Assembly (NCBI GenBank): GCA_028717325.1
Contig: JAQUOB010000009.1
Coordinates: 1 to 18,253, forward strand
From: Candidatus Margulisiibacteriota bacterium
GTDB taxonomy: Bacteria > Margulisbacteria > WOR-1 > O2-12-FULL-45-9 > XYB2-FULL-48-7
Direction: 5' to 3'
Length of the DNA stretch: 18,253 nt
Positions 8,162-15,513 of the stretch are shown in pieces. The position numbers were made by a program, and so were the translations under genes. Each line of letters begins with the position of its first letter. Position 1 is the first letter of the stretch. Below the pieces are notes generated by a model. That model was given only the letters and a program-made list of their open reading frames with translations. It ran no database searches and was not told where the DNA came from.

Positions 8162-9557
8162 AAAAGGGCAGCCGGATATAGCGCCAGAGCACTTCCCAGC
8201 CGTTTTTTACGTAATTATTGAATTCTACCCAGCTTCTGATGCCCAAGATGAAACCGATGATCTTTTTGGGGCGAAAATAAAAGTCGCGGTAGGCACGGCG
8301 CTGGAGTTTTTCGATCTCGGTCTCGCTCAGTCCGCCGCTCTTCATCAGCGCTTTTGAGCCCGACTGGTCCATTTCGATCAGCTCTTCGCCGATCAGTCCG
8401 CTTTCGAGCGCCTGCCGGCGCAGCTCGGTCCCTTTCCGGGGGATCGCAATATTAAAAGCCGCGTAGTCGAGATCGAGTTCCTTGGCGAATTCGATCGTTT
8501 TGAGGGCCGATTTTTCTGTTTCTCCTGGCAGGCCGAGGATGAACGTGCCCAGTATCCGCAGGCCGGATTTTTTGCATAAAGCGACAGCGGTCTTTATCTT
8601 TTCCAGTGTTATGCCTTTGGCAAAATCATCCAGGATGTTTTGGTCGGCGCTTTCGATGCCGAACATGATCGTGTGACAGCCGGCTTTTTTCATCAGTGCG
8701 ACGAATTCTTGATCGATCAGATCGACCCGGGAGAAGCAGACCCAGCCGAGATTTAGCTTTTTTTCTATCATGGCCCGGAGCAGCTGTTTTGTCCTCGGTT
8801 TGTCCGCGCCGAAGGTCTGGTCGTTAAAGTAGATGTCCTTGAACCCGTGCGCTTTCAAATATTCCAGTTCTTCGATGATATTGTCCGTTCGTCTCACCTT
8901 GAAACCCAGGGCGGGCATGATGCAAAAACGGCAGCGGAAAGGACAGCCAAAATTGGTCAGGACGATCGTGAAGGGCTTGCGCCGGACAAAAGGATAATTG
9001 TATTTGTTGTTGGGGAAAAGATCGTGGCGGGGGACTGGGATGGAAAATTCTTCCTGGTGCGGTTTTAGCCATTGGCCTTTGATCGCCGCGCCGTCCCGGT
9101 AGACGATATTTTTAAATGCCCGGCCCGTTAAGTAATTTGTGATATCGTCGGTCGTAAAATCAAACAGTACGGCATCGAGACAGGCGTGCTCTTTAAGTAT
9201 CTTGTGGCTGTCGTCAAAGAATACGTCGCCGAGCCCGACGGCTTTTTTGATCGCCGGCACTGCCTGCCGCAGCCGTTCGATAAAGCGCATATCCAGGGAA
9301 AATGAGACGGAGCCGGTGAGAAAAACGAGAAAGTCAGGATTGAAGTCGGTTATTTTTTTAAAAGCCGTCTCGATCGAGTCGTTTTCGACGATCGAATCGA
9401 TGACCCGGACCTCGAACAAGCGGGACAATATCCCGCTCAAGACCAAAAGGTCGATCGACTGGTAGAGGTAGCCGCTCTTTGAGATCTTACTGCAGAAATA
9501 ATCCCTCAAATAGTGTTGGTCGCCGGGCGGATTGAGCAGGAGAACTTTCTTTTGCAT
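8121..9557 (-). CDS. B12-binding-domain-type radical SAM protein
   Basis: A 478-residue protein. The N-terminal about 150 residues start VLLLNPPG and have the alternating strand-helix pattern of the cobalamin-binding-like domain that precedes many radical SAM enzymes. I do not see the DxHxxG cobalamin-ligand motif, so B12 may not be bound base-off through His. The radical SAM core follows: the [4Fe-4S] cysteines C205, C209 and C212 (CPFRCRFC), the SAM-contacting FGIES strand (299-303), and GLPGET (342-347). The C-terminus is basic and aromatic (W-R-Y-I-R-L-P-F-F). Related enzymes methylate unactivated carbons or rearrange lipids and natural products. Lying last in a glycan operon, 6 bp behind a methyltransferase, it could tailor a sugar or the lipid carrier. 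The substrate is unknown. Confidence 0.88.
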   Translation of the reverse strand: MQKKVLLLNPPGDQHYLRDYFCSKISKSGYLYQSIDLLVLSGILSRLFEVRVIDSIVENDSIETAFKKITDFNPDFLVFLTGSVSFSLDMRFIERLRQAVPAIKKAVGLGDVFFDDSHKILKEHACLDAVLFDFTTDDITNYLTGRAFKNIVYRDGAAIKGQWLKPHQEEFSIPVPRHDLFPNNKYNYPFVRRKPFTIVLTNFGCPFRCRFCIMPALGFKVRRTDNIIEELEYLKAHGFKDIYFNDQTFGADKPRTKQLLRAMIEKKLNLGWVCFSRVDLIDQEFVALMKKAGCHTIMFGIESADQNILDDFAKGITLEKIKTAVALCKKSGLRILGTFILGLPGETEKSALKTIEFAKELDLDYAAFNIAIPRKGTELRRQALESGLIGEELIEMDQSGSKALMKSGGLSETEIEKLQRRAYRDFYFRPKKIIGFILGIRSWVEFNNYVKNGWEVLWRYIRLPFFTFQRPRSAPPRT

Positions 9558-9563
9558 CGTGAA

Positions 9564-10244
9564 TTATTTCTTTTCCGCCGTCAGCCGGTAATTGAGCGGT
9601 GACAGGTTTAGCCTCATCAACAGCCAGAGGACGGATCTTTTCAAAATATCGTAGCCGGGCAGAGTAACACGGCTGGCTTGCTCATCGATGAGCCTGAAGC
9701 CTGCCGCCAGCTCTTGCTTTATTTTTGTCTCGGTCAGGGCATGAGGATGTTCCCGGTCGAGAAAGTTGAAAACCCTATGGCCCAGGGCCGCGAGCGGGCT
9801 GTAAACGTTCACCTCAAGGATCAGCCGGCCGCCTGGCACCAGAGCGCGTTCGATTTCCCTCATGACTTTGACCGGCTCGGCGCAGTGGTCCAGGACGTTC
9901 AAGATCAAAATGACGTCAAAAAATGAATCGGCATAGGGGAGTTTTTCTCCCAAGCCGTCGACAAACTTGACTTCGGGGTCGATCAGCTCGCGGAAGTTCT
10001 CCTTAAAGAACGAAGCCAGCGGGTCGATCGCAAATCTTTCCCCTTCGAGAAAATGGACCTCTCCGTTAGCCGCGGGGCCGATCTGCAGGATTTTCAAGGG
10101 ACGCCCGGTTTGGGGCAGGAACGGTTTGAGCCGGTCCGCTCTTCCGATCAATTCAGCTTTAACGGCTTTAAGATCACTGCGCTTTTTCCAGCGCAGCCAC
10201 CATTCACGCTCTCTGACCTGGCATTTTTCCCACTTGTTCGTCAT
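9564..10244 (-). CDS. SAM-dependent methyltransferase-like protein with variant motif I
   Basis: A 226-residue protein with a class I methyltransferase layout. The SAM loop reads ILQIGPAANGE (52-62) rather than the usual acidic-x-G-x-G-x-G. It is followed by FAIDPLA (71-77), GLGEKLPYADSFFD (97-110), the motif NVLDHC (116-121) in place of the common xxLEH, and LVPGGRL. The retained GE-LP-x-x-D-x-FFD block and PGG turn show the fold is intact. I know this IDPLA/NVLDH pattern from glycan-cluster methyltransferases, so the variant is probably a subfamily trait rather than decay. The first 35 residues are highly charged (R-E-R-E-W-W-L-R-W-K-K-R). Its start overlaps the stop of the upstream GT-C-like gene (ATGA, 10241-10244), giving tight coupling. 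Confidence 0.8.
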   Translation of the reverse strand: MTNKWEKCQVREREWWLRWKKRSDLKAVKAELIGRADRLKPFLPQTGRPLKILQIGPAANGEVHFLEGERFAIDPLASFFKENFRELIDPEVKFVDGLGEKLPYADSFFDVILILNVLDHCAEPVKVMREIERALVPGGRLILEVNVYSPLAALGHRVFNFLDREHPHALTETKIKQELAAGFRLIDEQASRVTLPGYDILKRSVLWLLMRLNLSPLNYRLTAEKK

Positions 10245-11671
10245 TTAATTAAATGTTCCCGTTTTAATTCCAGGGTTTTGAGGGTCGAAACTATTTGCAG
10301 GGCAACGACGGACGTTATCGGCAGGTAGATCCTGGAAATACTGCCGAGCATATAGGCCTCCGTTTTGATCTGCATCAGGGCGAACATGGCCGTGATCATA
10401 ATAAAATCGGCCAGCACGACGGCGGACAGCTGCAGGCATTTGGAAAACCTATAAATGATTGAAATAATCGACATCACCAGGAAGATAAGCCATAACCCGG
10501 CCCAAGAAAATGTCATGCCCAGCACATTTTTCTCAAGGCCGATAAATGCTCTGGTCGTATAACTGATTATACCGGGAAGTTTGGGCCAGGCGCCGGCCAG
10601 ATTATTTACATTCAACGACAGCAGGCCGTTGACATCCAGATCATTCGCCAGGTGTCTGACCAGCAGTGCCCACGGCACAATGACTATTAATAGTATCGCC
10701 GAGTAGATGAGCGTTCCCCTGATAATATTCGGTAAATTACGGCTTAGACCGTTCAGCGTGAACTTCTCGGGCCAAAGGATCAGGCCAAGATTGAGCAGCA
10801 GCAGGATTATCCCCTCGTTTTTTGTCAGCAACAGCAGGCCCGAAAGAAAAGCGGAAAGAATAAGAAAAGATAGCTGCCGGTTTTTCTTCCATAAGAGCGT
10901 CAGGCCGAATGACAGGCAGTAGAGCAGGGCGAGCGGCGTGTCCGCATAGCCGGAATGAGCCGCCCCGTCCGATACAAAAAAAACTGGCAGGACGGCCAGG
11001 AGCGCGGCGGCGGCCAGGGCTTTTTCTCTGTCACGTAAATAGAGCCGGGCCAGATCAAACAAAAATGAGAGCAGGAGAGGAAAGAACAGGCCGATGAACA
11101 ACATAATGGCCCAATCATCGGCCTGGCCCAGGGAAAAATAGATGAAGGCCTGTGCCACGGGGAACAGCAGCGGATATCGGAAATGGGCTTGCACTCTTTG
11201 AATGTCCATGAAACCGGACGAGAAGACCGTGCCGTCGTAAAAGAGCATTTTGGCTTTGGTGCCCCAGATCGCCCTCGAATCCCAATAATTCATCGGGAAA
11301 ATAAGGCTCAAGATCATTACGCCGAGAACGCCAAGCACAATGACGAGCACAAAGAATTTTTCCTGCCGCGAAAAGCCCTTGAGCGTGCCGATCAGACGGC
11401 TTACCCTGAACTCCGATCTGATCTTGAAATGCGTCAGCGCATAAATAAAAAGAACGAACAACGGAGCCGCCAGGGTCAAAAAAGACAATTTAAGGCCGGC
11501 CAGCATGATCAGGTTGCTTAAGACCGCCAGGCTGCCCAAGCCCGCGCCGAAGCAGAGAGGGACCAGGCCGAACAGGGAAAAAGGGATATTATCCTTTAAT
11601 ATCAGTTTGACCAGGCCGAAACCGCAGATCGAGATATAGATGATAGCCGCGCCGGCGATCAAAAAGTTCAT
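10241..11671 (-). CDS. polytopic GT-C-like membrane glycosyltransferase, copy A
   Basis: A 476-residue membrane protein with roughly 11-12 hydrophobic helices and no cytoplasmic GT-A motif. A large outer loop after the fourth or fifth helix holds D131-x7-KAK-x4-DG (131-147), followed by HFRYPLLFP (163-171). Later come HSGYADTPLAL (239-249) and TKNEG (283-287). Acidic residues and Arg/Lys in outer loops, together with 'PLxxP' turns, are the hallmark of GT-C enzymes that use polyprenyl-phosphate sugars. It is homologous to the gene at 13021-14379: the motifs align with identical spacing and both begin with a GFG[LF]V..L segment. The acceptor is unknown. Start ATG has a weak AAGGA 12 bases upstream, with a 15-bp gap to the small bitopic gene. 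Confidence 0.75.
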   Translation of the reverse strand: MNFLIAGAAIIYISICGFGLVKLILKDNIPFSLFGLVPLCFGAGLGSLAVLSNLIMLAGLKLSFLTLAAPLFVLFIYALTHFKIRSEFRVSRLIGTLKGFSRQEKFFVLVIVLGVLGVMILSLIFPMNYWDSRAIWGTKAKMLFYDGTVFSSGFMDIQRVQAHFRYPLLFPVAQAFIYFSLGQADDWAIMLFIGLFFPLLLSFLFDLARLYLRDREKALAAAALLAVLPVFFVSDGAAHSGYADTPLALLYCLSFGLTLLWKKNRQLSFLILSAFLSGLLLLTKNEGIILLLLNLGLILWPEKFTLNGLSRNLPNIIRGTLIYSAILLIVIVPWALLVRHLANDLDVNGLLSLNVNNLAGAWPKLPGIISYTTRAFIGLEKNVLGMTFSWAGLWLIFLVMSIISIIYRFSKCLQLSAVVLADFIMITAMFALMQIKTEAYMLGSISRIYLPITSVVALQIVSTLKTLELKREHLIK

Positions 11672-11686
11672 TCGGAATTGCCGTCC

Positions 11687-12145
11687 TTATTCATATGAAG
11701 CAACCTTAGTCAAAAATTCGAAATTCCAGTTCTTATCCACGTGCAGTATCCTTAACAAGGGTATGTGATATAAAAATAAAAAATTTATCCTTTTGCTTTT
11801 CAGCCAGGGTTTGGGGATGGCTACCTGTTCGTCTTTGGTCGTCCCGGGGTAGGTATACATCCGTCTCGGCAAAAAATAATAATTACAGAACCAGATATCG
11901 TCCGACGACACGATCAGGATGCCAGAATTTTTCGGTAGCCAGGCAAATTTCTGGGCGGCCAAATAATCGGTCCCCAGCACCTGTCCCAGCTTTTGGGCGC
12001 TCGATTTATTTTTATCAGTCCAGATAACGAAATTTGAACTGAAAAAAATGAAATGTCCGGTCAGCCACAGGCTGAAAAGAATGTTCGCGATAACCAGGCC
12101 CCAGACCAATTTCGACCAGCCATTGAGCGAAGCGATCTTATTCAT
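11687..12145 (-). CDS. small bitopic membrane protein with an extracytoplasmic YFLP module
   Basis: A 152-residue protein of no family I can name. One transmembrane helix (about residues 13-35) is followed by a soluble roughly 115-residue domain, likely outside the membrane given the short positively charged N-terminus. The domain has AWLPKNSGILIVSSDD (68-83) and YYFLPRRMYTYP (89-100), then a basic stretch and an LFLYHIPL strand. This order, LP ... strand ... YFL-P-Y ... strand, resembles the C-terminal domain of the 349-residue protein at 15498-16547. It lies 3 bp after a GT2 gene and 15 bp before a GT-C-like gene with no clear Shine-Dalgarno, so it is probably translated by coupling. A role as partner or detached extracytoplasmic domain of the GT-C-like protein is inferred from context. 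Confidence 0.7.
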   Translation of the reverse strand: MNKIASLNGWSKLVWGLVIANILFSLWLTGHFIFFSSNFVIWTDKNKSSAQKLGQVLGTDYLAAQKFAWLPKNSGILIVSSDDIWFCNYYFLPRRMYTYPGTTKDEQVAIPKPWLKSKRINFLFLYHIPLLRILHVDKNWNFEFLTKVASYE

Positions 12146-12148
12146 GTT

Positions 12149-13024
12149 TCAATATTTGACCTTTTTTTCGCGGCTAAAGAAGTTAGAGGCCAGAAACCAC
12201 CACTTTCTCAATTGCAGGCCGGTAAAAAACAGGCCGCTTAATATTTTCGGGTATTTATTATAATAATACTTTTTATAAAAATACCAGGCGCTCTTGTGAT
12301 ATTCGACGATCCCCCGAAAGCTTTCTCTTTTTGTCGTGGCGCCTTTGGCGTGGACCACATAAGCGTCAGCAAGATACCAGATCTCGTGGCCGGCCAGATG
12401 AATGCGGTAACACCAATCGACATCGTCGCAGTAGAGAAAAAAGTTCTCGTCCATCAGGCCGATCTCGTCGATCACCGACCGTTTGACCATCAGGCAGGAA
12501 GCCATCAGATGTTCCACCCGGTGGGTTTGGTCGTAATCCTCCAGGGCATCGTAATATTTTCTGGTGATCGGGTTATTGGGCAACAATTTATGCAGGTTGA
12601 AGGTGACAAAGAGCATGACCAGAGGGTCCGGGAACCGTTTGCCCGACAGCTGAACGCTCCCGTCGGGATTGACGATCCGGCAGCCGGCGGCGCCGGCTTT
12701 GGGATGCGCGGCCAGAAAGTTCAACATGGTTTCAAGCGCGCCGGCGGTCACGGTCACGTCCGGATTTAAGAGTAGAATATATTCCCCGTGACTGGCCTTG
12801 ATGCCCTGGTTGACGGCCGGGGGAAAGCCGCGGTTTTCCGGGTTTTCGATGATCTTGATCTTTGGATAGGCCGCCCGCAAAGCGGCCGCGCTGTCGTCTC
12901 TTGAAGCGTTGTCAACCACGATAATCTCGAATTCTTTTAACGGGGGATATCTGTAAACCGAATCAAGCAGGTTGAGGGTCAGCTCTTTATCATTGTAATT
13001 GACGATCACAATGCTTAGTTTCAT
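12149..13024 (-). CDS. family 2 glycosyltransferase, rhamnosyltransferase type
   Basis: A 291-residue GT2 protein with LSIVIVNYND (3-12), IVVDNASRDDS (35-45), ENRGFPPAVNQG (63-74) and the metal motif NPD (87-89). Its second acidic motif, CDDVDWCYR (199-207), occupies the position of the usual E-D-x-D. MASCLMVKR (174-182) is the typical acceptor-side strand of rhamnosyl/galactofuranosyl-like GT2 enzymes. The C-terminus has Tyr/Lys-rich repeats (KKYYYNKY) and a short hydrophobic segment, likely membrane-associated. It should add a sugar to the lipid-linked glycan in the cytoplasm. It overlaps the upstream GT-C-like gene by 4 bp (TCAT on the + strand, 13021-13024). It is distinct in sequence from the two GT2 genes of the left arm, so it is not a recent duplicate of them. 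Confidence 0.88.
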   Translation of the reverse strand: MKLSIVIVNYNDKELTLNLLDSVYRYPPLKEFEIIVVDNASRDDSAAALRAAYPKIKIIENPENRGFPPAVNQGIKASHGEYILLLNPDVTVTAGALETMLNFLAAHPKAGAAGCRIVNPDGSVQLSGKRFPDPLVMLFVTFNLHKLLPNNPITRKYYDALEDYDQTHRVEHLMASCLMVKRSVIDEIGLMDENFFLYCDDVDWCYRIHLAGHEIWYLADAYVVHAKGATTKRESFRGIVEYHKSAWYFYKKYYYNKYPKILSGLFFTGLQLRKWWFLASNFFSREKKVKY

Positions 13025-14379
13025 GCTTTCTTCTTTTTCTTAGGCCGGCCGGCGGAGAGAAGCGGCCTTGGCGGCCATTCCAGCTCAAGCAGGGAAGCAA
13101 GGGCCAAGACGACGAGCGGCATGAACTGCAGCAGGTTCCTGACCGCCGGAGTTACGTAAAAGAGCCAGCCGTAAACGTCGTCAGCCGAAGTGAAATAAAA
13201 CAGCATAAAGGCCAGCAACTCCAGGCCGACCAATAAAAATAAATTCAAATTCTCCTTGAGCCGCTGGAAATTAAAAAGCAGCAACACCGCTAAAATGAAC
13301 CAGACGATATTCCAGTTGGCGCGGAGGAACATATAATCAAAGAAGACGGACACAAGCGGCCCGAGCCTGGCCGCATAGACGTCAAACGGCAAAAGCTGCA
13401 GCTCGCGTATCGACAGGGCTTTCAAAATGAAAAGGAGCCCGCCCAGGACCAGGCCCAGCAGGGTGCCAAGCCTGACGGCTCGGATGCCGGCCGCCTTGTC
13501 CAGCCGGCGGGTAAAGATATTGGCGGCAAAGATGATCGCAACGGCGACAAGATGCAAATAGGACTCGTTCTTGATCGTCAGAATGGAAAATAAAAAGAAA
13601 AAGGCCAGCAGCAGATGATTGATCTTCGGCCGGTCGAACCAGCGCAGGAGCAGAGTGGCCCCGATAAACAGATAAAGGGCGAGGGCGAAATCGGTGTATT
13701 CGAGCGTCGCATGATAAACCAGGAAAGGCAGTGTGCCCAACATAACGGCGCTTAGGAGCGAGATCCCGCGACCTTTCAGCCGCCGCGCCGCGTAATAAAA
13801 CAGCAGGAGCAAAGCGGCAAAATAAAGGGGAAAATTGATCTTGCCCAGAATATCGTCCCATTGGTTGAGACAAAGGAAGACCCACGTCTGCGTTAAAGCC
13901 ACGTGGTCGCCGCGGCCGCTGGAGGGGATATTGATCAAATTGACGGCCCCATCGACAAAATAGGCCTTGGCCCTTAACGAATAATTGCCCCAGGCGTCGA
14001 CGCCCACGACCGGCTTGATCATGGCCGTGCCAAAAACAAAGATCACCTGCAGGACAAGGACGGCCAATAACAGCTTTTCAACCGTCTTGAAATTCAGGTT
14101 CAGTTTAAAATCAATGAGCCGGTTTTTAAAGGTGACGATCAGGCCCCAGATCAGGATCAGGGTGAGTGGTGTGGCTACGGTCAGGACCGAATAGCGGAGA
14201 TGAAAGACAGGCAGGAGATAGGTCATTTCAAGGGTGATCAGCATCAAACCGGCACAGAAGCCTAGCGCCAGCCGCTCAAGCAGGCCCGCGTCTTCTTGTT
14301 TGTTAAGAAATAAGTTGACGAAACCGAAGCCCAAAAGAGCCGGAAAAAGCACGGCGCCGAGCAGTTTCAGGGCGATCAT
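13021..14379 (-). CDS. polytopic GT-C-like membrane glycosyltransferase, copy B
   Basis: A 452-residue integral membrane protein with about 10-12 helices. A large outer loop carries D128-x7-RAK-x4-DG (128-144), matching the copy at 10241-11671 residue for residue in spacing. Later motifs are LEYTDFALAL (226-235) and IKNES (269-273), the counterparts of GYADTPLAL and TKNEG in copy A. The N-terminal segment GFGFVNLFL also matches. The C-terminus ends in a lysine-rich tail (G-R-P-K-K-K-K-K-A) that should be cytoplasmic. The shared acidic and basic residues are candidates for catalysis and phosphate binding in a polyprenyl-phosphate-sugar-dependent GT-C. Its ATG follows directly after the stop of the DPM1-like gene (0-bp gap), pointing to a donor-synthase/acceptor-transferase pair. 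Confidence 0.75.
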   Translation of the reverse strand: MIALKLLGAVLFPALLGFGFVNLFLNKQEDAGLLERLALGFCAGLMLITLEMTYLLPVFHLRYSVLTVATPLTLILIWGLIVTFKNRLIDFKLNLNFKTVEKLLLAVLVLQVIFVFGTAMIKPVVGVDAWGNYSLRAKAYFVDGAVNLINIPSSGRGDHVALTQTWVFLCLNQWDDILGKINFPLYFAALLLLFYYAARRLKGRGISLLSAVMLGTLPFLVYHATLEYTDFALALYLFIGATLLLRWFDRPKINHLLLAFFFLFSILTIKNESYLHLVAVAIIFAANIFTRRLDKAAGIRAVRLGTLLGLVLGGLLFILKALSIRELQLLPFDVYAARLGPLVSVFFDYMFLRANWNIVWFILAVLLLFNFQRLKENLNLFLLVGLELLAFMLFYFTSADDVYGWLFYVTPAVRNLLQFMPLVVLALASLLELEWPPRPLLSAGRPKKKKKA

Positions 14380-15513
14380 TTAAAATCTGCCTTTCTTGAG
14401 CAGGAGAATGCTGATAAAGAAAGACGAGAATATCGCCTGGACCCCCAGGACGACCAGCGACAGGGCGAACAGGGCCGGCCTGATCTCGGCCAGGGCGCCG
14501 AAATCGGAATTGATCCATTTGACCAGAATAAATATATTCCAGATCAGACCGATCAGGAAAAGTATTCCCCCAAGATAAAGACCTCTTTCCAGGCTGAAGT
14601 GCTTAAGAAAAAATTTAATGAAACGGTCTTCGACTTCGTAACCTTCGGTGTAAGCGTAACACTTGGCGAACAGGCCGATAGTCAAGATCTGCGAGCCAAG
14701 CGTCGAGAGGGCGCTGCCCAGGACCATGTAATGGATATCGAACTTTAAGCCGCCAAAACTGAAAGTTCCCGGTAGAATAGCGACAAGAAAAAATAGGCCG
14801 ATCAGCGAGATCAACGCGCCGGGCAGCAGGAACAGGTAGGTCGGGCTGTAAAACAGCATAAAGCGCAGATGCCGCCAGCCGTCATGGAAGGTCCGCAGTT
14901 TCGATTCTCCCTGGCGGGGGTAATAGGTGATCGGCACTTCCTTGATCTTAAGTTTTTCCCGGGCGGCATTGATGATCATTTCCGACGCGAATTCCATGCC
15001 GCCTGATTGCAGGTGCATTTTCAGGAAAGCGTCCTTGGTCAAGCCGCGCAGGCCGCAGTTCGGGTCGGAGATGCCGGTCTTGAAAAAAAGATTTAATAGC
15101 CAGGCCAAAAAAGGCGTGCCGAAATAACGGTGCAGCGGCGGCATCGCGCCGGGCAGGATCTTTCCCTTCAGGCGGGTGCCTACGACGAGGTCCGCTCCCT
15201 TTTTCAGCGCGTCGATGAACGGTCTGATCTCGGAAAAATCATAAGTGTCGTCGGAGTCGCCCATGATCAGAAATTGGCCGTGCGCCTCGGCAAAGCCCTT
15301 TTTATAAGCGTTGCCGTAGCCCTTGTTCGCCTCAAAAACGACGCGCGCGCCCAGTTGACGGGCATTATCGACCGAGCGATCGGTTGAGCCGTTGTCCACG
15401 ACGACGATCTCGCCGGACACGCCGGCCGACTGCAGGCCCTTTTTTGCCTTAATGATGCAGCTGCCGATCGTTGCCTCTTCGTTGAGGCAGGGCATGACTA
15501 TCGAGACTTCCAT
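14380..15513 (-). CDS. DPM1-like polyprenyl-phosphate glycosyltransferase with C-terminal membrane helices
   Basis: A 377-residue GT2 protein. The catalytic part has VSIVMPCLNEE (3-13), VVVDNGSTD (37-45), NKGYGNAYKKG (63-73) and GDSDDTYD (85-92) with the DxD-type metal site (D86, D88). It continues with SDPNCGLRG (149-157), GMEFASEM and the RQGESK block (200-205). Four helices follow at about 225-246, 262-284, 311-331 and 346-371. This is the dolichyl/undecaprenyl-phosphate glucosyl- or mannosyltransferase layout. Such enzymes move a hexose from a nucleotide to polyprenyl phosphate at the inner face, and the product is flipped and used by GT-C enzymes. Sugar identity is not determined. Start ATG is preceded by GAAGGAG (15530-15524, 10-base spacing) and overlaps the upstream gene by 16 bp. 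Confidence 0.87.
   Translation of the reverse strand: MEVSIVMPCLNEEATIGSCIIKAKKGLQSAGVSGEIVVVDNGSTDRSVDNARQLGARVVFEANKGYGNAYKKGFAEAHGQFLIMGDSDDTYDFSEIRPFIDALKKGADLVVGTRLKGKILPGAMPPLHRYFGTPFLAWLLNLFFKTGISDPNCGLRGLTKDAFLKMHLQSGGMEFASEMIINAAREKLKIKEVPITYYPRQGESKLRTFHDGWRHLRFMLFYSPTYLFLLPGALISLIGLFFLVAILPGTFSFGGLKFDIHYMVLGSALSTLGSQILTIGLFAKCYAYTEGYEVEDRFIKFFLKHFSLERGLYLGGILFLIGLIWNIFILVKWINSDFGALAEIRPALFALSLVVLGVQAIFSSFFISILLLKKGRF

Noticed and set aside
8100..8260. Intrinsic terminator between the convergent operons
   Set aside because: I looked for a GC-rich inverted repeat followed by a T run on either strand and found none.
12296..12769. 157-codon + strand frame opposite the GT2 gene at 12149-13024
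   Set aside because: It is antisense to conserved GT2 motifs, with no ribosome site or family features.
13382..13885. 167-codon - strand frame inside GT-C-like copy B
   Set aside because: It is in another frame of the same strand within a clear membrane protein and gives an Arg/Pro/Ser-rich shadow product.
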